From Nannocystis sp. RBIL2 (GTDB lineage: Bacteria > Myxococcota_A > Polyangia > Nannocystales > Nannocystaceae): a stretch of DNA of 64,000 nucleotides. The notes under the pieces are model-generated. The model searched no databases and had not been told where the DNA came from. It saw only the letters and a program-made list of their open reading frames with translations. Where the stretch lies: assembly GCF_026626745.1 (NCBI RefSeq), contig NZ_JAPNJW010000002.1:3496151-3560150 (forward strand), read 5' to 3'. How positions within the stretch are numbered: the stretch's first letter is position 1; each line of letters starts with the position of its first letter. Below are positions 1-7,384 of the stretch, one piece after another. The position numbers and the translations under genes were made by a program.

Positions 1-829
1 CGCCCCGACCGCCCTCGAGGGCCAGGCCAACCTGCTCAGCGAGAGCCACCACGAGTGGCCGATCTTGCACGAGGTCGCCGCGGCCACGACGAACGAACTA
101 GCGACCCCGCGCCCCTGGCCGCCGCCGCCGAGCCCGCGCGCGTGCGACCTCGAGGTCCCGGCAGCGCCCCTGGTCCGCCGCCGCCGCAGCGCGGTCGCCA
201 TGGACGGCCGCACCGGCATCACTGCAGCTGCCTTCTACGACATGCTCCTTCGGACATTACCCGGAGGACAGCCATTCTCGGCGCTGCCGTGGCGGCCCGC
301 GGTCGACCTGGCGCTCATGGTCCACCGCGTCCAGGGCGTCGAGCCCGGCCTCTACCTCCTGGTCCGCGAGCCCGGCCGCGTCGCCCGCTGGCGCGCCGCC
401 CTGCCCGACGCCTCGTGGCGAGCGCCGCCCGACTGCCCGGCCGAGCTCCCGCTGGTGGGCCTGCGCGAGGGCGACGTCCGCCGCCACGCCGCCCTCGTCA
501 GCTGCGCCCAGGACATCGCCGCCGACGGCGCCTTCGCCGTCGCCATGTTCGTCGACCTCCGCGCCGAGCTGGGGCGCGAGGGCCCGGCCCACTACCGCCG
601 CCTGTACTGGGAGACCGGCGCCATCGGTCAGCAGCTCTACCTCGAGGCCGAGGCCCTCGGGATCGCCGCCACCGGGATCGGCTGCTTCTTCGACCAGCCC
701 ACCCGAAACCTGCTCGGCCTCCCCGAAGCCGACGAGCTGCGCAGCCTCTACCACTTCACCGTCGGCGGCCGCGTCGACGACCCCCGCCTGCGCACCCTCG
801 ACGCCTACTACCACCTCGACCGACCCTGA
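1..829 (+). CDS. SagB-type nitroreductase-family dehydrogenase, 5'-truncated by window edge
   Basis: Flavin-dependent oxidoreductase of the nitroreductase fold, SagB-like; in known systems SagB enzymes oxidise azoline rings of peptides, but the substrate here cannot be read. The frame is open from base 2 and the first visible residues (QANLLSESHHEWPILHEVA) match the linker preceding a SagB catalytic domain, so the real start lies left of the window; the TTG at 65 is not a credible start. Typical segments are GITAAAFYDMLLRTLPGG, the VEPGLYLL stretch and the C-terminal block ETGAIGQQLYLEAEALGIAATGIGCFFDQ. It ends at TGA 827-829, followed by a T7 run and a 14-nt palindrome array shared with the converging methyltransferase gene. 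Family assignment is fairly sure, role unknown. Confidence 0.75.
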   Translation, partial: APTALEGQANLLSESHHEWPILHEVAAATTNELATPRPWPPPPSPRACDLEVPAAPLVRRRRSAVAMDGRTGITAAAFYDMLLRTLPGGQPFSALPWRPAVDLALMVHRVQGVEPGLYLLVREPGRVARWRAALPDASWRAPPDCPAELPLVGLREGDVRRHAALVSCAQDIAADGAFAVAMFVDLRAELGREGPAHYRRLYWETGAIGQQLYLEAEALGIAATGIGCFFDQPTRNLLGLPEADELRSLYHFTVGGRVDDPRLRTLDAYYHLDRP

Positions 830-866
830 TTTTTTTCGGTGCTCCGCGGCAGCTACGTCAGACGAA

Positions 867-898
867 AGGACATGTCACGAAGAACATGTCCTCCCGGC
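867..898. repeat. 14-nt palindrome array between convergent genes
   Basis: CATG at 871 and 885, exactly 14 nt apart. AGGACATGT (867-875) and ACATGTCCT (884-892) form a perfect 9-bp stem. It lies between the stop codons of the nitroreductase and the methyltransferase, so it could act as a two-way transcript end. Confidence 0.8.
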
Positions 899-904
899 AA
901 GGTC

Positions 905-3319
905 CTAGCGGACATACTCGATGCGCCAGATGTGCCAGCTCTCCCCGCCGAGCACGTCGACCACCCGGACCGAGGCCGTCCACGGGCCTGCGCCCTCTAG
1001 CTCGATCCACCCGCTGTCGGCGTCGAGCTCACGCCGGCTCCGCGTCCGCGCCGCCGCGAACGCCGGCCGATGCGGCGCCATCCCGCCGGCCCCGCCGCTC
1101 GCGCCCGGCCGGTCGCCGCTTGCGGCCGATGACGCCTCACCGCCAACGACCGCCGAGCTTGCCGCTCCTACGCGTACGACCCGCGTGATCACCTCGCGGC
1201 CATCGGCCCCGGAGCTGCTCGCGGCTGGCACGGACTCCCCACGCGCGTCCGCGGGCGACTCGCCACGTGCTGTCTCCGCCCTCGCCTCGCTCCCCAGCGA
1301 CGCCTGGGCCTCCGTCTGCGCGCCCGCATCGCTCTCGCCCGCGAGCGACGCATTCACCGTCCCTGCGCTCGCCTCGCTCCCGCCCGCGAGCGACGAACCA
1401 CTCGCTGCTGCCGCGCTCGCCTCGCTCCCGCCCGCAAGCGACGCAACCGTGGCTGGCTCCGCGCTCTCGCTCGCTCGGGACGCTGTCTCCGCGCTCGCCT
1501 CGGCTGGCGACGCACCGCTCGCGGATCCCACCCTCGCCTCGCTCTCGCCGACCCGCGACGCAGCTGTCTCCGCGCTCGCCTGGCTCCCGCCCGCAACCGA
1601 CGCACCGCTCGCTGTTCCCGCGCTCGCCTCGCTCCCGCAGCCTCGCGCCTCACCGCTTCGCCGCGCGCTCGTCTCCGCCGTCGCCTCGCCCGTCACGCCT
1701 GGCAGCGGCTCCTCGCCTACGCTCGCTGCCAGCGAGGTTCCCTGCTCCCCCGCAGCCTGCGACGCCCCATCGCACCCGCCGAACGCCAGCGACCACGCCT
1801 CCACGGCCGCGCGGGCGTCGCCCGTCGCCTCCAGCGCCGCCGTCGCCCGCGTCGGCGCCGAAAACCGCGCCCCCACCAGCGTCGCGCGGGCGCGAAACCC
1901 CGTCTCCGTCGCCGCGAGCGCGAACGTCACCTCCACCACCGGCCGCTCGCTCCACGGCAGCTCCCCCGTGTTGCCGCGCGGGTCGAGCAGCGCGCGCCGA
2001 AGTTGCAGGCAGACCACGGACACACCTGTCCCTCGGGCCAGCTCGCTCCCCGCCGGGAACGCCCACGCCCACGCCAGCACCTCGAGCCGCCGCAGCCCCA
2101 GCTCCGCCGCAGCGGCAGCCGCCGCGCTCAACTCAGCCTCAGTCACCGCCCTGTCCGGCGGCCCGACCCATACCGCGGTGTCGCCGACCACGCCCGACAG
2201 CGGCCCCTCGACCGCCCGCGCCCCGCGCAGGCGCAGCACCGCCGCCGGCCACGGCTCGGCCTGTCCCGAGAGCCAGATCTGGCGCTCCTCCGCTCCGAGC
2301 CCGGCCCGCACGAATTGGGAACCTGTCTTTTCGGCCATCCGCGCGTGAGCCAGCTCGATCGCCGCGGCCGCGCTGTCACAGCCGATCCAGCGCCGCCCCA
2401 GCGCCTGCGCGGCCGCCAGCGTGGTCCCGGCGCCGCAGAAGAAGTCGGCCACGAGCGCGCCGGGATCGGAGCTGGCCGCGACGATCCGGCGCAGCAGGCT
2501 CTCGTTCTTCTGCGTCGCCCATCCGGTCTTCTCGCGCGAGAAGCTCTTGATCTGAATCGAGTCGAGCGAGTCGACCCCGCGCAGGCGCCACTCGGCCGGA
2601 CTCGCGTTCCACACGTCCTCGACCGGCACCCCGCCCTGCTGGTCGGCCTCGCCCTTGCGCCGGCGGTACTCCTCCGGGTGCGGGTTGACCTGGCGGTGGA
2701 ACACGAACCGCTGCGGGTCCTTGACGTAGAAGTAGATCAGATCGTGGTTGCGGATCCAGTTGTTCGCCCGCGCCTTGAAGCCGGACACCCAGCCGACCCG
2801 CCACACGATCTCGCGCTGAAAACAACCTGGCCCGAAGATCTCGTCGAGCAGCAGCTTCACCGCGTGCCCGACGATCGGGTCGACGTGCACGTAGAGGCTG
2901 CCGTGCGGCGCCAGCAGCCGGTGGATCCGCCGCAGCCGCGGGTCCAGCATCTGGAGCAGCCCGGCGACCCCGCCGGGCCAGCGGTCGCTGTAAGCCCGCG
3001 AGCGCAGCTCCGGCCCCTCGGCGTCGGCCCCGACCCGCGTCGTCCGCTCGAACTCGTGGCCGGTGGCGAACGGCGGGTCGATGTACACCAGGTCGATCGC
3101 CCCGGCGTGCGTCGCCATCAGCGCGTCCATCACCAGCAGGTTGTCGCCGCCCACCAGGAGCCCGGACGCCCGCGTCGGCTCGGCCTCGCCGCCGCCGATC
3201 ACCTGCTCGACCCGCAGCCCCAGCGTCCGCGCCGGCACCTCGACGCGCGCGCCGTCGGGGCCGTACTTGCCCGGCCACACCACCTCGACCGCGCCGCTCG
3301 CCGATCGTGGACGCGACAT
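905..3319 (-). CDS. Orphan DNA methyltransferase (beta-class N4/N6) with large low-complexity insertion
   Basis: Site-specific DNA amino-methyltransferase. The catalytic motif DPPF (residues 81-84) precedes the SAM-binding motif DFFCGAGTT (292-300), the beta-class order used by Mod-like N6-adenine/N4-cytosine enzymes. After the catalytic part (to about 340) comes a C-terminal region ending in TASVRVVDVLGGESWHI (781-797), which resembles the usual tail of this methylase family. That tail is split by about 230 residues (519-748) of Ala/Ser/Gly/Glu-rich imperfect repeats, making the protein (804 aa) much longer than family norm. No restriction gene is adjacent, so it looks orphan. Its ATG sits 3 nt after the stop of the upstream cytochrome gene and inside a 14-nt palindrome unit, suggesting translational coupling. 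Recognition sequence cannot be predicted. Confidence 0.85.
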   Translation of the reverse strand: MSRPRSASGAVEVVWPGKYGPDGARVEVPARTLGLRVEQVIGGGEAEPTRASGLLVGGDNLLVMDALMATHAGAIDLVYIDPPFATGHEFERTTRVGADAEGPELRSRAYSDRWPGGVAGLLQMLDPRLRRIHRLLAPHGSLYVHVDPIVGHAVKLLLDEIFGPGCFQREIVWRVGWVSGFKARANNWIRNHDLIYFYVKDPQRFVFHRQVNPHPEEYRRRKGEADQQGGVPVEDVWNASPAEWRLRGVDSLDSIQIKSFSREKTGWATQKNESLLRRIVAASSDPGALVADFFCGAGTTLAAAQALGRRWIGCDSAAAAIELAHARMAEKTGSQFVRAGLGAEERQIWLSGQAEPWPAAVLRLRGARAVEGPLSGVVGDTAVWVGPPDRAVTEAELSAAAAAAAELGLRRLEVLAWAWAFPAGSELARGTGVSVVCLQLRRALLDPRGNTGELPWSERPVVEVTFALAATETGFRARATLVGARFSAPTRATAALEATGDARAAVEAWSLAFGGCDGASQAAGEQGTSLAASVGEEPLPGVTGEATAETSARRSGEARGCGSEASAGTASGASVAGGSQASAETAASRVGESEARVGSASGASPAEASAETASRASESAEPATVASLAGGSEASAAAASGSSLAGGSEASAGTVNASLAGESDAGAQTEAQASLGSEARAETARGESPADARGESVPAASSSGADGREVITRVVRVGAASSAVVGGEASSAASGDRPGASGGAGGMAPHRPAFAAARTRSRRELDADSGWIELEGAGPWTASVRVVDVLGGESWHIWRIEYVR
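1076..1765 (-). repeat. Degenerate GC-rich coding minisatellite (Ala/Ser/Gly/Glu) inside methyltransferase gene
   Basis: On the plus strand the stretch consists of diverged units rich in GCTCGCCTCGCTCCCGCC and GCGAGCGACG, roughly 48-51 nt apart. It encodes residues 519-748 with recurring blocks such as SLAGGSEASA and ASAETAS. It interrupts an otherwise conserved C-terminal domain. The same style of sequence recurs in the mrfB-like gene and near 55.7-56.0 kb. Confidence 0.7.
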
Positions 3320-3334
3320 GTCTCAAGGGCCAGG
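3314..3334. repeat. 14-nt palindrome unit at cytochrome/methyltransferase junction
   Basis: CATG at 3317 and CAGG at 3331, 14 nt apart. The unit overlaps the methyltransferase start codon and the cytochrome stop codon. Confidence 0.6.
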
Positions 3335-3751
3335 CGGTGGCGGCGGCGGCAGCTGCAGCTCGGGCTGCGACAGCGCCCGCACGTAGGCGACCAGCACCTT
3401 GAGGGTCGGCTCGCTGAAGTGCGGGAAGCTCGGCATGGTCGGCGGCCGGCCGCCGCGGATCGATCGCCGCATCCGCTCGTCGCTGATGGTGCTCATGAAC
3501 CCGGGGTCGGTCAGGTCGCGCACGCCCGCCACCTCCGGCAGCCCCTTGCCGTCGAGCCCGTGGCAGCGCGCGCAGTTCTGGGCGAAGATCTTGGCCCCCG
3601 AAATCTCGCGCTCGGGCCCGGTCGGCTCCTTGCAGCCCGACGCCAGCAGGCCAGCGAGCAACATGGCCGTTCGGACATGTCCGAAGAGACCGCCGCGCGC
3701 CCCGGACGGCGAGGCGAGGGCGTGCGCGCGCGAGTCGGCGGTGGCGGACAT
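3323..3751 (-). CDS. Cytochrome c lipoprotein
   Basis: Small c-type cytochrome, probably anchored in the outer face of a membrane as an electron carrier. From the chosen ATG (3751) the protein has 142 aa, a lipobox LLASGC with Cys at 40, the haem site CARCH at about 60-64 and a likely axial Met in PTMPSF near 106; the C-terminus is a Pro-rich tail. The start at 3751 is preferred because TAAGGT lies 8 nt before it, as at many genes here. A second ATG at 3664 would leave only MLLAGLLASG before the Cys. The segment between the two ATGs contains a two-unit palindrome array. Downstream, 3 nt away, is the DNA methyltransferase; the functional link is obscure. Confidence 0.8.
   Translation of the reverse strand: MSATADSRAHALASPSGARGGLFGHVRTAMLLAGLLASGCKEPTGPEREISGAKIFAQNCARCHGLDGKGLPEVAGVRDLTDPGFMSTISDERMRRSIRGGRPPTMPSFPHFSEPTLKVLVAYVRALSQPELQLPPPPPPGP
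3662..3693. repeat. 14-nt palindrome array in 5' part of cytochrome gene
   Basis: CATG at 3662 and 3676, then CCGC at 3690. The core around 3673-3686 is the palindrome CGGACATGTCCG. It encodes the stretch just ahead of the lipoprotein signal helix. Confidence 0.75.
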
Positions 3752-3759
3752 GCGCCGCG

Positions 3760-3765
3760 ACCTTA
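3760..3765 (-). promoter_or_regulatory. -10-like box TGCTAAGGT
   Basis: TAAGGT with an upstream TGC, 8 nt before the ATG at 3751, fits the short-spaced or leaderless pattern seen at other starts in the window. Confidence 0.45.
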
Positions 3766-4019
3766 GCAGAGTCACCGCCGCAGCGTGCCCGCCTTCGACC
3801 TGCGACAGCGCGTCCCTGCGACGCACCCGCGCCCGCCGCGAGAACAGCCGCGCCGCGGTCCGCCGCAGCAACGGCTGCGCGTCCGTCCCCTACGGGGCGA
3901 CAGAGTCGCTGCGACGCGCTCGACCCCAGGGGTCCTCCGGGCACCTCCGGTCACCCGGTCTGCGGCCCAATCTGCCGCAATCGACCGCCTCCAGCCTCTT
4001 CCAGGCCCCGCTGCAGCGC

Positions 4020-4949
4020 TCACCGCCGCGGCAGCAGCGTCAGCGCTCGCCCGGGCTGCAGCGCGTCCACCGGCTCCTGCGCCGCGGGCCGCGGCACCAG
4101 GCGGGGTCGGAACCCGGCCTGCTGCGGCGCCGTCGTCGGCGGCGGCAGCTGCGGCGGCTGCGCGGTGGTCGGCGGCGGAGCGCTCATCGGCGGCGCGGTC
4201 GTGTCCGGCGCGGGCGCCGTCGTGTTCGGCGCGGGCGCGGGTGCGGTCGTGTTCGGCGCCGGCGCGGGCGCGATCGACGGCCCGGGCGCCGGATACGGCT
4301 GCGCCCCCTCGATGCGCGTGTTGGCGTCCTCGGTGAGGATGTAGCCCTCGGCGTCGACCGCGGCGTCGGCCGGCGGGATGTAGTCGCCGTTGGGCGTCAG
4401 CAGCCCGAGGCGCATCCCGAGGCTGTCGTTGTAGATGTTGACCGCCCGCGCGTAGCCCTTCTCGGCCCGGCGGTAGTACACGCCGGCCGCGATCGCCAGG
4501 CCCACGGTCGCCAGGACGCTGCCCAGCATCACCCCGTTGGCGCCGTTCAACTTCTGGAAGTCGAAGCCCTCGCGGGCGGTCGCCGCCCCGCTGGCGATGA
4601 ACAGCAGGCCGGTCACCGCGCCCAGCGCGGCCAGGATCCGCGAGCGACGCAGCTCCTTGTAGGGCAGCGCCTCCGCGCTGTTCTTCTCGGAGCGGAGGAT
4701 CGCGTCGAGCGACTGCCAGCTGCGCTTGGTCGAGAGCGGGTGCAGGCCCTTGGTGTAGCGGGTGCCCTGCGGCTCCTCGTGGCGGAAGATCCAGTTCTCC
4801 TTGAGCGCCTTCTCGCGCTCGGCCCGATCCTTGATCGTCTCGAGCTTGGCGAAGTCGGTCGGCTGGAGCTGCGGCGTCAGCGACATGCACCCGCTCACGC
4901 AGAGGCACAGCGCGAGGACCAGAGGCGAGGGTCTGCGGGCGGGATTCAC
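4020..4949 (-). CDS. Lipoprotein with two membrane helices and Pro/Ala/Thr-rich tail
   Basis: Unrecognised envelope protein of about 309 aa. It starts with a signal peptide and lipobox LCVSGC, followed by a charged segment (DFAKLETIKDRAEREKAL), two hydrophobic stretches (ILAALGAVTGLLFIASGAA and VMLGSVLATVGLAIAAGVYY) and an annotated-looking periplasmic region, then a tail of repeated PAPAPNTTAP units that may cross the wall space. GTG at 4949 is chosen over GTG at 4961 because the box TAGCGT lies 10 nt upstream of 4949 and would overlap the earlier codon. It stands alone on the minus strand between the cytochrome gene and the mrfB-like gene. Function unknown. Confidence 0.75.
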   Translation of the reverse strand: MNPARRPSPLVLALCLCVSGCMSLTPQLQPTDFAKLETIKDRAEREKALKENWIFRHEEPQGTRYTKGLHPLSTKRSWQSLDAILRSEKNSAEALPYKELRRSRILAALGAVTGLLFIASGAATAREGFDFQKLNGANGVMLGSVLATVGLAIAAGVYYRRAEKGYARAVNIYNDSLGMRLGLLTPNGDYIPPADAAVDAEGYILTEDANTRIEGAQPYPAPGPSIAPAPAPNTTAPAPAPNTTAPAPDTTAPPMSAPPPTTAQPPQLPPPTTAPQQAGFRPRLVPRPAAQEPVDALQPGRALTLLPRR

Positions 4950-4959
4950 GTCGGCACTC

Positions 4960-4965
4960 ACGCTA
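4960..4965 (-). promoter_or_regulatory. -10-like box TGCTAGCGT
   Basis: TAGCGT with an upstream TGC, 10 nt before the GTG at 4949. It argues against GTG 4961 as start. Confidence 0.45.
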
Positions 4966-5083
4966 GCACGGACCGCCGGCGCTGCTAAGAGCCCGCAAGC
5001 CGCGCGAGCCTGCCCGGGGGTCCGTTCGCTGCACCCACGCACGGCGCGACGCGAACTTCGGGTCTCGGCGAGGCGTGCGGGTG

Positions 5084-7384
5084 TCACGACCCCAGGTGCG
5101 CAACTCGCCGCAGATCCGCGTCCTGGGCCGTCCTGGCGGCGGACGACGCATCGACCACCGGCTTTGGGGCGGGCGTCGCGGCCCGGCCGGCCCCATGCAG
5201 CGCTGCCGCCTTGCGGGCCCGACGTCCGATGGCGTTCCGGTGATCGACCGCCCGCTGGACGAGCTCCGGGTCGCCGGGCGCTGCCAGCGTCCGCGCCATC
5301 GCTCCGGCCAGCGCCGGCATCGTCAGCACGTCGACGAGGTTGTGGCCGACCACGCGGCGCACCGCCTCGCGCGCTCGGGCCTCGTGGGGCTCGCGGAGCG
5401 CCGTCCAGAACACCTCCGGGATCGCCCGCCCCGCGATGTCGCCGTACCGCTGCACGCCGAGCTGCGTCCGCTCGAGCGTCGTCAGGCGGCAGTCGGGCCC
5501 GCGCCCGCGCCACAGCCGGCGCGCGACCGGCAGCAGGTCGAGGTGCGTCCCCGCGAACGCGTCGGTCGCAAGCCCGCACCGCCGCAGCCGCCCGCGCAGC
5601 AGCGGCAGGTCGAAGCTGGCGCCGTTGAACGTCACCAGCGGCCCGCCGAGCGCCCGCACCCGCGCCTCGAGGTCGGCCAGCAGCGCCAACTCGCCCGACA
5701 GCTGCGTCAGCAGCCACTGCTCGATCTGCCAGTGGTCGCCGTCCAGCGTCGCCAGCCCGACCACGAACGCCACAGTGCCCGCCCCGTGCCCGAGCCCGGT
5801 CGACTCGAGGTCGAGAAAGACTGCCCGTTCGGACATGTCCATTTCGACATGTCCATACAAACACGTGAATGCCGCCCGCCACTCCGCCGGCCCCGGCAGC
5901 TCGAGCCCGCGGCCGACCAGCAGCGGCGGCCGGGCGCCGCGACACGGCCAGCGCGTCACCTCGTGCACGAACCCCCTCCCCGGCTCGCCCCGCGGCAGCG
6001 CCGGCGCCACCCGCTCGCCCTGAAACCGCACCATCCGCCGCCACAGCGCCGGCCGCTCGCTGGCGGACCCAGGCTCAGGCTGCGCTGCCCCGACCTGCAC
6101 CTCGCCCTCGTCACCCGGCGCATGGCCGAGGGTGCCCGCCGGCCGCGTGCCCCCGTCACCCCGGACCTCAGCCGCCTCCTCGCCACGCTCCAGCCTCGCT
6201 ACCCCGCTCACAGCTCGCCCCGTCACTTCGCCGCGCACGCCGAGGTCGACCTGCGGCTCGCCGCTCGCCCTTACCTCGCTCGCTCCTCGCCCCTCACCCG
6301 CCACCCCTTCGCTGCGCGCCGCTGTCTCGCTCACCCGTCGCCCCGCGCCCACCCAGCGCTCGCCGCTCGTTACCTCACTTGCTCCTCGCTCCTCGCCCCG
6401 CTCCAGCCGTGCTGCTTCTCGCCCATTCACCTCGCCCCGCCGGTCGACTGCTCGCGGTTTGCCGCTAGCCGCAGCCTCGCTCGCTCCCGGCCTCTCGGCC
6501 GCGACGCTGCTCGCGCCTCGCGGCCAAACCTCGCTTCGCCCCCCCGCACCAGCCCGCGGCTCGCCGCTCGTCGCTATGCTGCTCGCACCTCGCGGTCCGG
6601 CCTCGCCTCGCATACCCGCACCCGCCCGTGGCGGCTCCGCGCTCGCCGCTGCCCTGCTCGCTCCTCTCGGCCCGAGCTCGCCCCGCGCGCTCGCACCGGC
6701 CGAAGGCCCCGGCGGCCGGGCACGCTCGCCCTCGGCCTGCGAAGCACCCCCGACCGCGCCCCGCCCGGCCAGGCTCGCTCGCGGCTCGGGGTACGTCACC
6801 GTCGACTCCGCGAGGATCTGCCAGTCACTCGCGGACGCCTTCGGCCGGGTCGGCCGCGAACGATGCGACCACAACACGTAGACCCCAGAGACCCACGGAT
6901 CGACCCGCCGCGCTTCCTGCCCTGCTTCTCGAGTCCGGCTCGAGCCCCGACCCGCGGCAGAGCTCGTCGGAACATCCTCCGAAGATCCGCCCGCTCGCGG
7001 ACCAATCCGCGACTCCGTCCCGGTCCGCTCAGGCAACCCCGCCGAGCGCGCCACCAGCGACGAGCGCCCCGGTCCTGGCGAACCCCCGCCCGTGACCAGG
7101 CCCTCCCGCGGCGCCTGCGCCCGCCCACCTGCCTCTCGAGACAGGTTCGTCTCCCGACTCGTGGGGCCCTCCTCCGAAGACCCGCCCACCCCGCGCGAAG
7201 CACTCGCCGCGGCTGTCCGATCGGACAGCCGCCCCTCGCCCGAGCCCGGCGCTCCCGACGAGCTCGGCGCCGCAGCCTCGTCCGGCCCACCGCCGCTCCG
7301 TGCCTCGCCGGCTGCCTCCTCGCCGTCCTCTCCCTGCCCGCGACCGCCGAGCGCCCGCTCGAACCGCCGCAGCAGCGAGCTCAC
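5084..7384 (-). CDS. mrfB: YprB/MrfB-like 3'-5' exonuclease with giant low-complexity N-terminal region
   Basis: The C-terminal 250 residues form an RNase H-like DEDD exonuclease domain: FLDLESTG (Asp/Glu at about 525-527), TFNGASFD (585-592) and HNLVDVLTM (near 681-689) supply the acidic motifs. Directly downstream partners of a YprA-type helicase with this domain are YprB; in Bacillus subtilis the pair (MrfA/MrfB) repairs mitomycin C damage. The start overlaps the mrfA stop by 4 nt (ATGA), indicating coupling. Unusually, the short N-terminus (MSSLLRRFERALGG) and the conserved lead-in (RRMVRFQGERVAPALPRGE) are separated by more than 400 residues of Ala/Gly/Arg/Glu/Ser-rich imperfect repeats, doubling family length. 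A palindrome array encodes the residues just before the catalytic domain. Domain call sure; mitomycin role inferred. Confidence 0.8.
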   Translation of the reverse strand: MSSLLRRFERALGGRGQGEDGEEAAGEARSGGGPDEAAAPSSSGAPGSGEGRLSDRTAAASASRGVGGSSEEGPTSRETNLSREAGGRAQAPREGLVTGGGSPGPGRSSLVARSAGLPERTGTESRIGPRAGGSSEDVPTSSAAGRGSSRTREAGQEARRVDPWVSGVYVLWSHRSRPTRPKASASDWQILAESTVTYPEPRASLAGRGAVGGASQAEGERARPPGPSAGASARGELGPRGASRAAASAEPPRAGAGMRGEAGPRGASSIATSGEPRAGAGGRSEVWPRGASSVAAERPGASEAAASGKPRAVDRRGEVNGREAARLERGEERGASEVTSGERWVGAGRRVSETAARSEGVAGEGRGASEVRASGEPQVDLGVRGEVTGRAVSGVARLERGEEAAEVRGDGGTRPAGTLGHAPGDEGEVQVGAAQPEPGSASERPALWRRMVRFQGERVAPALPRGEPGRGFVHEVTRWPCRGARPPLLVGRGLELPGPAEWRAAFTCLYGHVEMDMSERAVFLDLESTGLGHGAGTVAFVVGLATLDGDHWQIEQWLLTQLSGELALLADLEARVRALGGPLVTFNGASFDLPLLRGRLRRCGLATDAFAGTHLDLLPVARRLWRGRGPDCRLTTLERTQLGVQRYGDIAGRAIPEVFWTALREPHEARAREAVRRVVGHNLVDVLTMPALAGAMARTLAAPGDPELVQRAVDHRNAIGRRARKAAALHGAGRAATPAPKPVVDASSAARTAQDADLRRVAHLGS
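5820..5865. repeat. Three-unit 14-nt palindrome array inside mrfB-like gene
   Basis: ACTG at 5820, CATG at 5834 and 5848, CACG at 5862, each 14 nt apart. It encodes the junction immediately upstream of the DEDD exonuclease core. Confidence 0.8.
6060..6720 (-). repeat. Degenerate GC-rich coding repeats in mrfB-like gene
   Basis: Encodes blocks such as GPRGASRAAASAEPPRAGAG and PRGASSIATSGEPRAGAG with a period near 24 residues (about 72 nt) where best preserved, grading into looser Glu/Arg/Ala-rich sequence. Composition matches the methyltransferase insertion. Confidence 0.6.

Noticed and set aside
65..829. TTG at 65 as start of the nitroreductase-like gene
   Set aside because: Upstream codons in frame match the family linker; the gene is cut by the window edge.
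921..3766. Long plus-strand frames opposite the methyltransferase gene
   Set aside because: They are Arg/Pro/Ser-rich mirror frames caused by high GC, with no domain; the minus-strand frame has clear methyltransferase motifs.
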